Shown: piece after piece, positions 22,713-33,918 of the stretch | How positions within the stretch are numbered: the first letter of the stretch is position 1 | Layout of the letters: the number at the start of each line of letters is the position of its first letter | From: an uncultured Prevotella sp. | GTDB lineage: Bacteria; Bacteroidota; Bacteroidia; Bacteroidales; Bacteroidaceae | Reading direction: 5' to 3' | Length of the DNA stretch: 35,326 nucleotides | Assembly: GCA_947169685.1 (NCBI GenBank) | Contig: CAMVQS010000025.1 | Location: 1-35,326 of the forward strand | Program-made: the position numbers and the translations under genes | The notes under the pieces: model-generated | The model's database searches: none | Told to the model about the DNA's origin: nothing | Seen by the model: only the letters and a program-made list of their open reading frames with translations

Positions 22713-23693
22713 ATGATAGATTTTAGTTCAAACATCTACAACGATGCCAACATGAAGAACCTGAAAAGGCATTTGGCTGAGCATCTGGACTGTATCCACC
22801 ACTATCCGGAGACGGAGCCAGTGGAGTTGGAGAGGCTATTGGCTGAAAAACTTGAAATACCCATTGACTGCGTTATGGTGACCAATGGCTGTACTGAGGC
22901 GATATACCTATTGGCACAGCTCTTTCGTGGTTATTCCAGTGTTATCCCGCAACCAACATTTACTGCGTATGCTACAGCCTGTCGCATACACCACCATCTC
23001 ATCAGCTATGAGAAAACCGACGAACTGACGCATCTGTCAGACAACCGTCTCTACTGGATATGCAACCCCAACAGTCCTTCAGGCAACGTGCTCATGAAAG
23101 GTTTTTTAGACTATGTAGTGCGTCGCAGTACAAACTATCATTTCATTGTTGACCAGTCTTATGAACATTACACCCGAGCAAGTGTCTTTATGCCAAAAGA
23201 AGTCGCTGACCTTCCCAATCTGGTGTTGCTGCATTCCATGTCAAAGCAGTATTCAATTCCAGGACTGCGATTAGGGTATGTTACGGCATGTCCGGCCATC
23301 ATCCAACGGTTACGGACAATACGTCAGCCCTGGTCTGTCAATGCCGTAGCTATAGAGGCAGGCCGCTGGCTGCTCAATAACGGCGAGGAAGGGATTGCTG
23401 ACCTGGACGGCCGTCTTGAGGAGACAGAGCGGCTTCGTAATAAACTGCGCAAGATAGCAGGCATCCGCATGTTTGAGTCGAAGAGTTGCTTTATGCTTGG
23501 GCAGTTGGAAAAGGTTACTGCTGCTGAATTGAAAGAGTATCTGCTTAACGAGCATGACATGCTGATCAGAGACTGCAGTGATTTTGCTGGGCTTACGCGT
23601 TATTTCTTCCGCGTCACAACACAGACACCAGAGGAGAATGACCGGCTTATTGCTGCCATCAGAAGTTATATGGAAAAGAATAAAAACATTTAA
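22713..23693 (+). CDS. cobD: CobD-like PLP enzyme (threonine-phosphate decarboxylase / HisC-like aminotransferase)
   Basis: Fold-type I PLP enzyme. The PLP lysine is K178 in HSMSKQYSIPGLRLGY, D147 sits in the VDQSYEHY strand, and CNPNSPSG (117-124) and R186 bind substrate and phosphate. Two regions match CobD closely: QPWSVNAVAIEAG and the C-terminal LIRDCSDFAGLTRYFFRV. CobD makes the aminopropanol phosphate of the cobalamin lower-loop arm. The N-terminus starts directly at the IDFSSNI motif, so the HGGN-type segment that precedes it in enteric CobD is absent. Histidinol-phosphate aminotransferase is the alternative. The gene is 3 nt after the ABC ATPase. Confidence 0.72.
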   Translation: MIDFSSNIYNDANMKNLKRHLAEHLDCIHHYPETEPVELERLLAEKLEIPIDCVMVTNGCTEAIYLLAQLFRGYSSVIPQPTFTAYATACRIHHHLISYEKTDELTHLSDNRLYWICNPNSPSGNVLMKGFLDYVVRRSTNYHFIVDQSYEHYTRASVFMPKEVADLPNLVLLHSMSKQYSIPGLRLGYVTACPAIIQRLRTIRQPWSVNAVAIEAGRWLLNNGEEGIADLDGRLEETERLRNKLRKIAGIRMFESKSCFMLGQLEKVTAAELKEYLLNEHDMLIRDCSDFAGLTRYFFRVTTQTPEENDRLIAAIRSYMEKNKNI

Positions 23694-23705
23694 AAGACAC
23701 ATTAT

Positions 23706-24584
23706 ATGATACAATCAATGACAGGTTACGGCAAAGCAGTCGTGGCCTACAAGGACAAGAAAATTAACGTGGAGGTGAAGTCGTTGAACTCAAAGCAGTT
23801 AGACCTCCAGACACGTATTGCGCCACTCTATCGTGAGAAAGAGATGGAAATCCGGCAGATGGTCAGCGAGGCCTTACTGCGTGGAAAGGTGGATTTCAGC
23901 CTTTGGATAGAGAAAGACACCATTGTAGATGCGACACCCGTGAACGGCGCGCTCATGGAGAATTATTACCGTCAGCTAAAAGACATTGCCGCTAAGACAG
24001 GTATTCCTGAGCCCGCTGATTGGATTTACACACTGACTCGCATGCCCGACGTGTTAACAAAGACCGAGTGTGAGGTTCTTGACGATGAAGAGTGGGCCAT
24101 TGTTCGCGGAGCCGTTGCCGATGCTCTTGCTGCGCTAGTCGATTTCCGTCGTCAGGAGGGTGCTGCTTTGGAGCGTAAGTTTAGTGAGAAGATTGACAAC
24201 ATCGAACAGTTGCTTCATGACATCGAGCCATGGGAGCAGCAGCGCGTAGAGAAAATCCGTGGTCGCATCATCGATGCACTCAAGCAGATTCCTGAGGCTG
24301 ACTACGATAAGAACCGCATGGAGCAGGAGCTCATCTACTATATTGAGAAGCTGGACATCAGCGAGGAGAAACAGCGTCTGACGAACCATCTGCGTTACTT
24401 CCGCGAGACCATGGCGGAGCCTGCAGGCGGACAGGGCAAGAAACTGGGCTTCATCGCTCAGGAGATGGGACGTGAAATCAACACCACCGGTTCAAAGTCG
24501 AACCAGGCGGAGATGCAAAACATCGTGGTGAAGATGAAGGACGAGCTGGAGCAAATCAAGGAGCAGGTATTAAATGCGTTGTAA
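23706..24584 (+). CDS. yicC: YicC family endoribonuclease
   Basis: YicC/YloC-type protein, reported in other bacteria as an endoribonuclease. The 292 residues show the N-terminal hallmark MIQSMTGYGKA, then IEVKSLNSKQLDL-like VEVKSLNSKQLDLQTR (22-37), and the C-terminal region GKKLGFIAQEMGREINTTGSK (about 246-266), closing with the conserved acidic/basic helix. It lies 12 nt after the CobD-like gene and overlaps gmk by one base (TAATG). The yicC-gmk pairing is common in many bacteria. Confidence 0.95.
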   Translation: MIQSMTGYGKAVVAYKDKKINVEVKSLNSKQLDLQTRIAPLYREKEMEIRQMVSEALLRGKVDFSLWIEKDTIVDATPVNGALMENYYRQLKDIAAKTGIPEPADWIYTLTRMPDVLTKTECEVLDDEEWAIVRGAVADALAALVDFRRQEGAALERKFSEKIDNIEQLLHDIEPWEQQRVEKIRGRIIDALKQIPEADYDKNRMEQELIYYIEKLDISEEKQRLTNHLRYFRETMAEPAGGQGKKLGFIAQEMGREINTTGSKSNQAEMQNIVVKMKDELEQIKEQVLNAL

Positions 24585-25153
24585 TGATGGGAAGCCTCTT
24601 TATTGTTTCTGCCCCGTCGGGTAGTGGAAAGTCAACCATTGTACAATGGCTGATGAAAGAACATCCAGAGCTGAATCTGTACTTTTCCATTTCCTGTACC
24701 TCGCGTCCGCCACGCGGAACCGAGCAAAATGGGGTGGAGTATTTCTTTCTGACGGAGGAGGAGTTTCGTCAGAAGATTGCCGACAATGAGTTCCTGGAGT
24801 ATGAGGAAGTGTATGCAGGTCGTTTCTACGGAACGCTGAAGCAGCAGGTGGAGCGACAGTTGGAATCTGGTCAGAATGTGGTATTCGATGTTGATGTAAA
24901 AGGTGGCGTGAACATCAAGAAGTTCTATGGTGACCGTGCATTGAGCCTCTTCATTCAGCCACCGTCGGTAGAAGAACTACGTCGTCGCCTTGAAGGCCGT
25001 GGTACGGACACCCCTGAGGCCATAGAAAGCCGCTTGGCCAAGGCAGAATACGAGCTGACGTTTGCGCCTCAGTTTGACCATGTTGTGGTCAATGATGACC
25101 TTGAAACGGCGAAGCAGGAAACGCTGCAACTGGTCAAAGATTTTCTGAAATGA
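24584..25153 (+). CDS. gmk: Guanylate kinase
   Basis: Phosphorylates GMP to GDP with ATP. The P-loop is APSGSGKST (10-18). The GMP-binding part includes SCTSRPPRGTEQNGVEY (about 36-52), and the lid region has RLEGRGTDTPEAIESRL (about 136-152). Length 189 is normal. Two adjacent ATG codons (24584 and 24587) are possible starts; the second is separated from the yicC stop by 2 nt. It overlaps nadD by 4 nt (ATGA). Confidence 0.97.
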   Translation: MMGSLFIVSAPSGSGKSTIVQWLMKEHPELNLYFSISCTSRPPRGTEQNGVEYFFLTEEEFRQKIADNEFLEYEEVYAGRFYGTLKQQVERQLESGQNVVFDVDVKGGVNIKKFYGDRALSLFIQPPSVEELRRRLEGRGTDTPEAIESRLAKAEYELTFAPQFDHVVVNDDLETAKQETLQLVKDFLK

Positions 25154-25693
25154 CAAGAATTGGCATCTTCGGAGGATCGTTCAACCCCATTCATGTGGGG
25201 CATATTGCACTGGCTAAGGCTATGTTAGAGCAGGTCGGGCTGGACGAGGTGTGGCTGATGGTGTCACCTCAGAACCCGCTGAAGCAACAGGCTGACTTGT
25301 TGGACGATGCACTGCGTCTGGAAATGGCACAGTTAGCACTCCGTGATGTTAAAGGTGTGGAAGCATCCGATTTCGAGTTCCGTCTGCCCAAGCCGTCCTA
25401 TACGTGGAATACGCTGCAACGGCTGAGTGCGGAATATCCTCAGCATACGTTCACACTGATTATAGGTGGAGACAACTGGGCCCATTTCGAACGATGGTAC
25501 CATTGGAAGGATATCCTGCGTCATTATCGTGTGGTGGCTTACCCCCGTGACGAATTTCCTGGAACGGTACAATTGCCGTTGATGAATATTTCCAGTACTG
25601 ACATTCGTCGTCGCATCCGTCAGGGAATGCCGATTAACGATCTGGTGCCGGAAACTGTAGCACGGTTTATCAAGGAAAAAGGGTTGTATCAAC

Positions 25694-25707
<14 letters not shown>
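25150..25707 (+). CDS. nadD: Nicotinate-nucleotide adenylyltransferase
   Basis: Transfers AMP to nicotinic acid mononucleotide in NAD synthesis. The nucleotidyltransferase motif GGSFNPIHVGH (8-18) holds H15 and H18. The second motif, ISSTDIRRRI, is near the C-terminus (about 148-157). Length 185 is normal. Its last codons overlap the start of the phosphoethanolamine-transferase-like gene by 14 nt. Confidence 0.96.
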
Positions 25708-27473
<1,766 letters not shown>

Positions 27474-27487
<14 letters not shown>

Positions 27488-28523
27488 GGAATGTACGGCA
27501 TTGCGTGGTATCGCCATCCTCGGTATCATGCTGCATAACTACTGCCACTGGCTGCGTATGGCGGTCAAGGAGAATGAATACACCTTCTCTGAGGCAAACA
27601 ACGACCGTCTGCTGGATGTGCTGGAAAACCTCGACTGGAACCTACCCATCCATCTGCTGTCGTACTTCGGCCACTATGGCGTTCCCGTCTTCCTTTTCCT
27701 CAGTGGCTTCGGCCTGGTAATGAAGTATGAGAACTCCACCTTCAACCCTCCACCCTCCACCTTCCACTTCACCAAATACAACTACCTCAAGCTGTTCCGC
27801 ATGATGATTGTCGGTTATGTCTTCTTCATTTTGGTGGACTACATGACGCCTGGTCCTCATCATTATGCCTTGCTCGATGTGGTGTCGCAGCTGCTGATGT
27901 TCAACAACCTGCTGCTCACGCCCGATAAGGTTATTTGGCCGGGTCCGTTCTGGTTTTTCGGGCTGATGATGCAGCTGTATATCGTCTATCGCCTGCTGGT
28001 CTTCCGTCGCCATTGGAGTATCCTGGTGGTACTTGTAATGCTCTGTTGGGTGATACAGCTACCGTTCCTCGATGATACAGCAATGCTGAATCGTCTGCGC
28101 TACAACTGCATCAGCGGCATGCTGCCCTTTGGCTTGGGCGTCTTGGCAGGTCGTTATGGTTCACGCTTAAACGTGGAACGGCTGAAGAAGTGGCAGTGGA
28201 CACTGGTGCTGTTGGTTGCCCTGCCTTTGACGCTCGTCCTTTGTCTGACGGCACAGACCTGGCTATGGGTACCCGTCATGATACTGGTGGCGGGCATTGC
28301 CTTCGTCAAACTGATGCCACAGCCCGTCATGAGCTGGCTCGTCTGGACAGGCGGCATCTCTGCGGCCATGTTCGTGGCACACCCTACGTTGCGCAAGATT
28401 CTTATTCCTATTTCCCATCGTGGCGACCTCTATGCAGGCCTGCTGCTCTATGTCGTGGCAACGTTCGTCGTCTCGTGGTTGTTCATGCTGATTATCAACA
28501 AAATGCCTAAGCCCAAACTCTGA
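27474..28523 (+). CDS. Acyltransferase 3 family membrane protein (first copy)
   Basis: Polytopic membrane O-acyltransferase of the Acyl_transf_3 (OafA/NodX) kind, which acetylates or otherwise acylates surface glycans. The N-terminal helix contains the family-typical R11 (LRGIAI) and H21 (MLHNYCHW). About ten membrane helices follow in 349 residues. The short cytoplasmic loop after the second helix (YENSTFNPPPSTFHFTKYNYLKLFR, about 85-109, split here as YENSTFNPPPSTF and HFTKYNYLKLFR) carries a degenerate copy of the same 7-nt repeats as the upstream gene. It overlaps the upstream gene by 14 nt and is followed directly by the second acyltransferase. Confidence 0.85.
27734..27768 (+). repeat. 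Degenerate heptanucleotide repeat in the first acyltransferase gene
   Basis: Five 7-nt units, CTCCACC, TTCAACC, CTCCACC, CTCCACC, TTCCACT, of the same family as 26889-26937. They code for the STFNPPPSTFHF loop. Only two adjacent units are identical, so slippage is less likely. Confidence 0.8.
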
Positions 28524-29513
28524 ATGATGAAGCCGATAGCCATACACGACCTGAGCCGCTATCGCGGAGAGCTGATGGGCATAGCCATGCTTGTCGTCAT
28601 GCTGTTTCATGTGGGTGGTAACCGTCACGAAACATTGTGGCTGTGCATGAGCCGATGCGGAAATGTGGGTGTCGATATGTTTCTCTTTCTGAGTGGCATC
28701 GGCCTCTGGTATGCCTGGACAAAGGGGCAGCCCTCCACCCTCCTCCATTTCTACCGTCGTCGCCTGCTTCGCATCTATCCTGCCTGGCTGCTTTTGTCAA
28801 GTCTTTATTATATACCATTATATATACAAGGTAAGTTCACCCTTTGGCAGACCATCGGCAACGTGCTCATAGGTTGGCGCCTGTGGAGCGGTTTTGTTGA
28901 TGAGTTCTGGTTTATCCCCATGATACTCGCCTTCTACCTGTTGGCACCGTTCTACATGATGCTCATCAGGAAGTATAGCTCATGGCGTTGGCTGCCCGTG
29001 CTGGCCATGGTGTTCTGTGTGCTCCTGCAATACTGGAAGCCCCTGAACGGAACCTTGGGACATCTGGAGATCCTGTTCAGTCGGGTGCCTATCTTCCTGT
29101 TAGGCATCAATGCCGGGCAATGGGTGAAGGAGGAACGTCAGCTCGAGCCCCATGCCTTCTGGCTGCTTCTGCTGGTCTTTGTGCTGAGCTTCGGTGTGTG
29201 TATCAATTTCGAGAACGGACTGCGAGGACGCTTCCCGTTGTTCATGGAACGCATGATCTATATCCCGCTGACCGTCTCTGCCCTGCTCTTGCTGTGTAAG
29301 GGGTTGGCGTACCTGCCGCAGTGGGGACTGAAGGGTTTGGCCTTCGTAGGAACCGTAAGTCTGGAGCTCTATCTGGTTCATGTCAACTTCGTGCTCAAGT
29401 ACCTGCGCCCCTACGACCTCGGCTATTGGGAAACCATGCTCCTGATGACAGCCATTGCGCTGCTGTTGGCTTGGATCATTCATCAACTGTTATCATTGCT
29501 GCCATGGAAGTAA
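28524..29513 (+). CDS. Acyltransferase 3 family membrane protein (second copy)
   Basis: Second Acyl_transf_3 member, 329 residues, about ten helices. R14 (RYRGELMGIAM) and H28 (MLFHVGG) form the expected N-terminal motif, and the loop after FLSGIGLWYAWTKG holds the basic cluster FYRRRLLRIYP that normally lies at the membrane face. Two 7-nt units of the CCCTCCA family (28731-28744) encode part of that same loop (QPSTLLHF). The ATG follows the first copy's stop with no gap. The two copies may form a pair acting on the same envelope glycan, which is inference. Confidence 0.85.
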   Translation: MMKPIAIHDLSRYRGELMGIAMLVVMLFHVGGNRHETLWLCMSRCGNVGVDMFLFLSGIGLWYAWTKGQPSTLLHFYRRRLLRIYPAWLLLSSLYYIPLYIQGKFTLWQTIGNVLIGWRLWSGFVDEFWFIPMILAFYLLAPFYMMLIRKYSSWRWLPVLAMVFCVLLQYWKPLNGTLGHLEILFSRVPIFLLGINAGQWVKEERQLEPHAFWLLLLVFVLSFGVCINFENGLRGRFPLFMERMIYIPLTVSALLLLCKGLAYLPQWGLKGLAFVGTVSLELYLVHVNFVLKYLRPYDLGYWETMLLMTAIALLLAWIIHQLLSLLPWK

Positions 29514-30091
29514 GAAAGAAGATAGTGATTTTCGACTTCGACGGAACGCTGACCACCCGCGATACGCTGTTGCTGTTCATCCGCTTTGCCTGCGGACAAT
29601 GGGCATTCCTTTGGGGGATGCTGTGTTATGCGCCCCTCTTGGTCCTGATGAAGCTCCGCCTCTATCATAACGGAAAGACCAAACAGAAGCTCTTTTCCCA
29701 CTTTTTCCGTGGTTGGACGGAAGAGCGTTTCTCTCAGTGTGGTCGGGAGTTTGCTTCCCAATACCGACACATCTTACGTGCAGAAACCGTTGAGGCCTTA
29801 CGGCAGGCACAGCAGGACGGTGCCCGTGTGTTCATCGTGAGTGCCAGCATCGACAACTGGGTGCAGCCTTTCTTCCCTGACGTTGAGGTGGTGGGCACAC
29901 AGATTGAAGTACAGGACGGCATCTTGACAGGCCGTTTCCTCACCCCCAACTGCTATGGTCCAGAGAAGGTGCGGCGCGTGACGGACACCATCGGCGAACG
30001 TTCCTCTTACTATATTACAGCCTATGGTGACAGTCGCGGAGACCGTGAAATGCTGCAGTGGGCAGATCAAGGAATCAAAATAAAAGAGTAA
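29504..30091 (+). CDS. HAD-IB family phosphatase (SerB-like)
   Basis: Haloacid-dehalogenase hydrolase, subfamily IB. Motif I is D11-x-D13 (FDFDGTLT), motif II is S113 (IVSAS), motif III K155, and motif IV D176/D180 (YGDSRGDREM). An inserted helical cap (about 25-95) has a hydrophobic patch, FLWGMLCYAPLLVLM, which may touch the membrane. The start at 29504 gives 195 residues and overlaps the acyltransferase by 10 nt. A longer open frame upstream (from 29321) lies within the acyltransferase and is rejected. The substrate is unknown: phosphoserine, or a lipid-linked phosphate given the neighbours. Confidence 0.88.
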   Translation: MEVRKKIVIFDFDGTLTTRDTLLLFIRFACGQWAFLWGMLCYAPLLVLMKLRLYHNGKTKQKLFSHFFRGWTEERFSQCGREFASQYRHILRAETVEALRQAQQDGARVFIVSASIDNWVQPFFPDVEVVGTQIEVQDGILTGRFLTPNCYGPEKVRRVTDTIGERSSYYITAYGDSRGDREMLQWADQGIKIKE

Positions 30092-30094
30092 AAT

Positions 30095-31543
30095 ATGAAG
30101 ACATTATTCAAGATCTTTAAGCTGTTCATCATCCGTCCAAGCGAATGGATTGCCTCCATTCCGCTGATGGCTTATTTTACGTGGTTGAACTATCTCATCG
30201 TCAGCAAATATGCCGACCTGTTCATGCATACGCAGAAGACCACCGACTTCTTTGACCACTTCCGCGTGTCGGGCTTCGACTCGCTCATCTATAGCACGCT
30301 GACGCAGTGGCATCTGGCCTTTTTCGTCCACCGTCATCCGCTGTTGGCTGACTTCCTGTGGCCGCTGACGGAACTCAACAGCATGTTCTATGCATTGACG
30401 GGTCTGAATATGGCTCCCATCATCGTTGCCGTAATTCTCATGCTATTCACACTCTATACCTTTGTCTTCATCCGCCGTACTATGCGCGAAGTTATCGGAC
30501 TGGGCAGACTTGATGCGAACCTGCTGACATACCTGACGTTCTCATTTGCATTTATCACGCTGACCTATATTGTTCCAGACCACTTTGCTGGCTCCATGAC
30601 GCTGTTGACGCTGACAGTCTATCTGGCCGGCAAGAAGATGCAAACGGGCAAGACGTTCACCATCTTCCAGACCGTCGTGCTCTTCCTGCTGACGGCAGGC
30701 GTAACGATGAGCAACGGCGTGAAGACGTTTATCATGGCACTCTTCACCAACGGCAAGCGTTTCTGGCGACCAGGTTATCTGATTCTTGGTGTGCTATTAC
30801 CCGCTGCATTAATATGGGGTTTTGCCCAGTGGCAGCAAAACAAATATATAGAGCCGCGTGAGCAACAAAAAGCAGCCAAACGTCGTGCACAGAGTGCTGC
30901 CGAACTAAGGGCGTATATCAAAGCGGTGGCCGATACCACCACCACCCTGTACGACTCTGCATCAATAGCTATTGAAGGCAAGCGACGCTACCAGCAGCAC
31001 CTGTGGGAAGTGCATGATCGTAACATGAAAGACCCGTGGAATGCCAACAAGGGTAAACCTATTAGCAAAACTGGCTTCGGCGCTTGGACAGACATTTCGA
31101 CTCCCCGTTGGGAAAGTACTGTCGAGAACCTGCTGGGCGAAGGATTCCAGCTGCATCAGGACTATCTGTTGGAAGATTGTCTGCGCACAAAACCAGCCAT
31201 TGTCAAGTATCGCGCATGGTACAGTTATGCGATAGAAATCCTTATTGTGTTACTTTTCGTCGGAGGCATCTGGTGTGGCCGCCGCAGTCGTTTCCTGTGG
31301 ATGCTGCTGTCGTGTCTGGCGTTCGACATGGTGCTGCATCTGGGCTTGGGCTTCGGCTTGAACGAGGTATATATCATGACGGCCCACTGGGCATTCATCA
31401 TTCCCGTTGTCATCGGCTATCTGTTTCACAAAGAACACGGCTTGCGCCATTTCAGCCTACATATCATTGTAGGCATGCTGACACTCTGGCTGTGGCTGTG
31501 GAACGGCTTGCTGTTGGTCGAGTATTTGTCTGTTGGCAGTTAG
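30095..31543 (+). CDS. Polytopic membrane protein of unknown function
   Basis: I do not recognise this 482-residue protein with certainty; it may be a DUF6080-type family member. About nine or ten transmembrane helices are visible: several between 15 and 250, then a soluble loop of about 110 residues (about 258-368, rich in Lys/Arg/Gln at its start), then four helices to the end. The plan of many helices with one large extramembrane loop recalls GT-C glycosyltransferases, but no catalytic Asp motif is clear in the first loop. It starts 3 nt after the HAD gene and is the last gene of the ten-gene unit. Its stop shares TTAG with the stop of the convergent glycosyltransferase. Confidence 0.7.
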   Translation: MKTLFKIFKLFIIRPSEWIASIPLMAYFTWLNYLIVSKYADLFMHTQKTTDFFDHFRVSGFDSLIYSTLTQWHLAFFVHRHPLLADFLWPLTELNSMFYALTGLNMAPIIVAVILMLFTLYTFVFIRRTMREVIGLGRLDANLLTYLTFSFAFITLTYIVPDHFAGSMTLLTLTVYLAGKKMQTGKTFTIFQTVVLFLLTAGVTMSNGVKTFIMALFTNGKRFWRPGYLILGVLLPAALIWGFAQWQQNKYIEPREQQKAAKRRAQSAAELRAYIKAVADTTTTLYDSASIAIEGKRRYQQHLWEVHDRNMKDPWNANKGKPISKTGFGAWTDISTPRWESTVENLLGEGFQLHQDYLLEDCLRTKPAIVKYRAWYSYAIEILIVLLFVGGIWCGRRSRFLWMLLSCLAFDMVLHLGLGFGLNEVYIMTAHWAFIIPVVIGYLFHKEHGLRHFSLHIIVGMLTLWLWLWNGLLLVEYLSVGS

Positions 31544-32448
31544 CAACGGGCTAACAGCCACTTATACCAATGCACAGGCCAGTAGGCCAGTCGCGGTGGC
31601 AGGGCTATGACCATGCGGTCTGCCAGTGGCAGTCCACTGAGGTCCTGCCCGCGCAGGTCATGATAGTATTCCCTGAATACGTTGAACTGCCGTTGGTCAA
31701 TAAACACTTCGTAGAGCTTCAGGCGGTTCAGCAGAAAGCCCTTTCCAAAGCGTGTCCACTCTGGACGTAGCGTCCGCTCCAGCTCGCGGTCGTGAATGAT
31801 GATGCGGTCGAGCCCCATCCTGCGGTCATTGGGCATGCCCTCGTTGTAGAGATACACATGGTCGGCAATGAAGAACACCTTGGGGCGTTTCACCAGACAC
31901 TTAATCTGCATGAGGATATCCTCCCGCTCAATGACCTCACGGGGCGTCGTCAGACAACCGTCAAGCAACTGCTTGCGGAAGATGACACCCCAAAGAATGC
32001 AGAAAGGATTGCGTACGGCTAACAGGTCGTCAACCATCGTAAACGGGTCTTGCCAACCACGCCGTCCAGAGTCACCGATGCGTCCTTTCTGTGTACGATA
32101 GACGCCCACCACCTCGTCTGCCTGCGTCTCCTCAATGGCATCATAGAGCGTCTTTATGGCGTGGGGCAACAGCTCGTCGTCAGCATCTACAAATAGGATA
32201 TAATGTCCAAGAGCCTCTTCCACGCCCTTTCTTCGTGCAGCGGTGACACCCCCATTCTCTGTATGGATAACCCGGATGCGGCTATCCCGTTCTGCCATGC
32301 AATCGCAGATTTCTCCAGAACGGTCTGTGCTGCCGTCATCGACGGCCACAATCTCGAAGTCTTCGAAGTCTTGCTTCAACAGACTTTTCATGCAGGATTC
32401 GATGTACTCCTCCTTATTATATATTGGAATAACAACAGATATTTTCAT
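31540..32448 (-). CDS. Glycosyltransferase family 2
   Basis: GT-A-fold glycosyltransferase that would add a sugar to a surface polysaccharide. With the start at 32448 the protein begins MKISVVIPIYNKEEYI, as is usual, and has 302 residues. It has VDDGSTD (36-42) and the DxD-like DADD (88-91). A longer frame starting at 32490 would overlap the flippase and adds 14 atypical residues. The C-terminus (about 270-302) may contact the membrane. The gene follows the flippase by 13 nt. Donor and acceptor sugars cannot be predicted. Confidence 0.92.
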   Translation of the reverse strand: MKISVVIPIYNKEEYIESCMKSLLKQDFEDFEIVAVDDGSTDRSGEICDCMAERDSRIRVIHTENGGVTAARRKGVEEALGHYILFVDADDELLPHAIKTLYDAIEETQADEVVGVYRTQKGRIGDSGRRGWQDPFTMVDDLLAVRNPFCILWGVIFRKQLLDGCLTTPREVIEREDILMQIKCLVKRPKVFFIADHVYLYNEGMPNDRRMGLDRIIIHDRELERTLRPEWTRFGKGFLLNRLKLYEVFIDQRQFNVFREYYHDLRGQDLSGLPLADRMVIALPPRLAYWPVHWYKWLLARC

Positions 32449-32461
32449 GACAGACCATGTT

Positions 32462-33913
32462 TTATTCTTTCTTCTTGAAAATAAAGTCAATGAACTCCTT
32501 CATAATCTTCACCTTCAGTAACCTCATGATACCTATATAAAACATGGTAGCAATAAGGATTCGTGCTACCAATAGTAGATAGACATTACTGATAGCTGCT
32601 GTCAGATACCACGTGGCAACCATTACCGCCAGGCTGATAATGGCAAAGGGTACCACGTCCTTGAGCATGTCAAAGAAACGAATACCTATCATCCGCTTGG
32701 CATAGAATTGCCACACTAACAACCAAACAATATTCAGGACGGTGTATGCCCACACTACGGTAACGATGCCCTGCCGATAGGTTAACAGGATGAGCACCAT
32801 CTGAAGTGCAATTTGCGTAATATTCAGCCACATGTTGACATCGCTGCGTCCATGGCTGATGACGAGGTTTTTAAAGAGCGAATAAAAAGGCATGAAGGCA
32901 CCGCCGATGCAGAGAATACGCAACAGGGGAACACTGTCGGCCCACTCCTCGCCGATGGTTGCCAAAATAAACTCATTAGAGACCAGCGACAGCCCCAGCA
33001 TGGCGGGAAAAGCCAGAAAAGCCGTGAAGCGCAACATCTTACGGAACACACGAACCTCACGATTCTGCTCGTCGCCGCGAACACTGACCAATACGGGCTG
33101 TGCCACCTGGTCGATGGTGCCACCGACAATCTGATAGGCCATCGTGTTCCATTTAAAAGCCTGGAAGAAGTTACCCACGACCTGTGGTGTCTTCGTAAAC
33201 AGCTTTCCAAAGATAAACGTCAGCATGTTGTTGTTGACGGTATTGATAATCATCGTTATCAGGATGTTCATGGAGAACCTGAAAGTGCGACGGATGGGCG
33301 AGAAATCAACCTTCAGGCTGGGGTGCCACTTCACAAAGAAAAAACGTCCGATAACCAGCATCGTGGAGTTGACAATTTGCTGCCAAGCCAGACTCCAATA
33401 GGAATAGTCCTTGAAGGCCAGCACAACAGCCACCGCGCCAGAGCAAATCAGGGCGCAAAGATTAACAATGGCTATCTCGCGTTGCATCATGTTCTTGGTA
33501 AGATAAGCCTGCGTGGAGATGCCAAATGAGGAGATAAAGAATGCCAGGAATATGAGACGTGAAAGATCCGTTAGACAGGGTTGCTCAAAGAAAAGGGCAA
33601 TCAGAGGGGCGAAAGCAAAGAGCAGCCAATAGATGACAAAACTTGCTGAGACATTGAACCAGAAAACGGCATTGTAGTCGTTGTCCGTTGGCTGCTTCAT
33701 GTTGACAATGGCTGTCGAGAAGCCACTTGACTGCAGGTTCCCTGCAATGGCCGAGAAGATGGCAATCATACCGATGGGCGCCCACTCATCAGGCGAAATC
33801 AAGCGAGCCAACAGAATGCCGAACACCAAATTCAGTACCTGTGTCGTCCCATTGTTCAGGCCACTCCAGAACAATCCTTTTGCCGTTTTCTCCTTAAGAT
33901 GATCATTGTTCAT
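32462..33913 (-). CDS. Polysaccharide flippase (Wzx/MATE-like, MVF superfamily)
   Basis: Membrane flippase for lipid-linked oligosaccharides. The 483 residues contain about twelve to fourteen helices. The start is typical (KTAKGLFWSGLNNGTTQVLNL; LLARLISPDEWAPIGM), and repeated Gly/Ser-rich helices follow. It pairs with the downstream GT2 gene. No polymerase or chain-length gene is present, so the polysaccharide locus is small or split. The ATG lies 5 nt after the -7 element, suggesting a leaderless mRNA. Confidence 0.91.
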   Translation of the reverse strand: MNNDHLKEKTAKGLFWSGLNNGTTQVLNLVFGILLARLISPDEWAPIGMIAIFSAIAGNLQSSGFSTAIVNMKQPTDNDYNAVFWFNVSASFVIYWLLFAFAPLIALFFEQPCLTDLSRLIFLAFFISSFGISTQAYLTKNMMQREIAIVNLCALICSGAVAVVLAFKDYSYWSLAWQQIVNSTMLVIGRFFFVKWHPSLKVDFSPIRRTFRFSMNILITMIINTVNNNMLTFIFGKLFTKTPQVVGNFFQAFKWNTMAYQIVGGTIDQVAQPVLVSVRGDEQNREVRVFRKMLRFTAFLAFPAMLGLSLVSNEFILATIGEEWADSVPLLRILCIGGAFMPFYSLFKNLVISHGRSDVNMWLNITQIALQMVLILLTYRQGIVTVVWAYTVLNIVWLLVWQFYAKRMIGIRFFDMLKDVVPFAIISLAVMVATWYLTAAISNVYLLLVARILIATMFYIGIMRLLKVKIMKEFIDFIFKKKE

Positions 33914-33918
33914 GGTTG

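Noticed and set aside
29321..29503. Upstream extension of the HAD phosphatase
   Set aside because: These codons lie in the acyltransferase gene in another frame and resemble no protein. The HAD motif starts 10 residues after the ATG at 29504.
32449..32490. Upstream extension of the GT2 glycosyltransferase
   Set aside because: The canonical GT2 start MKISVVIPIYN is at 32448. The extra 14 residues overlap the flippase end and are atypical.
32813..33529. 238-codon open frame on the plus strand
   Set aside because: Fully antisense to the flippase gene, with a composition rich in His/Gln/Asp typical of frames opposite membrane helices.
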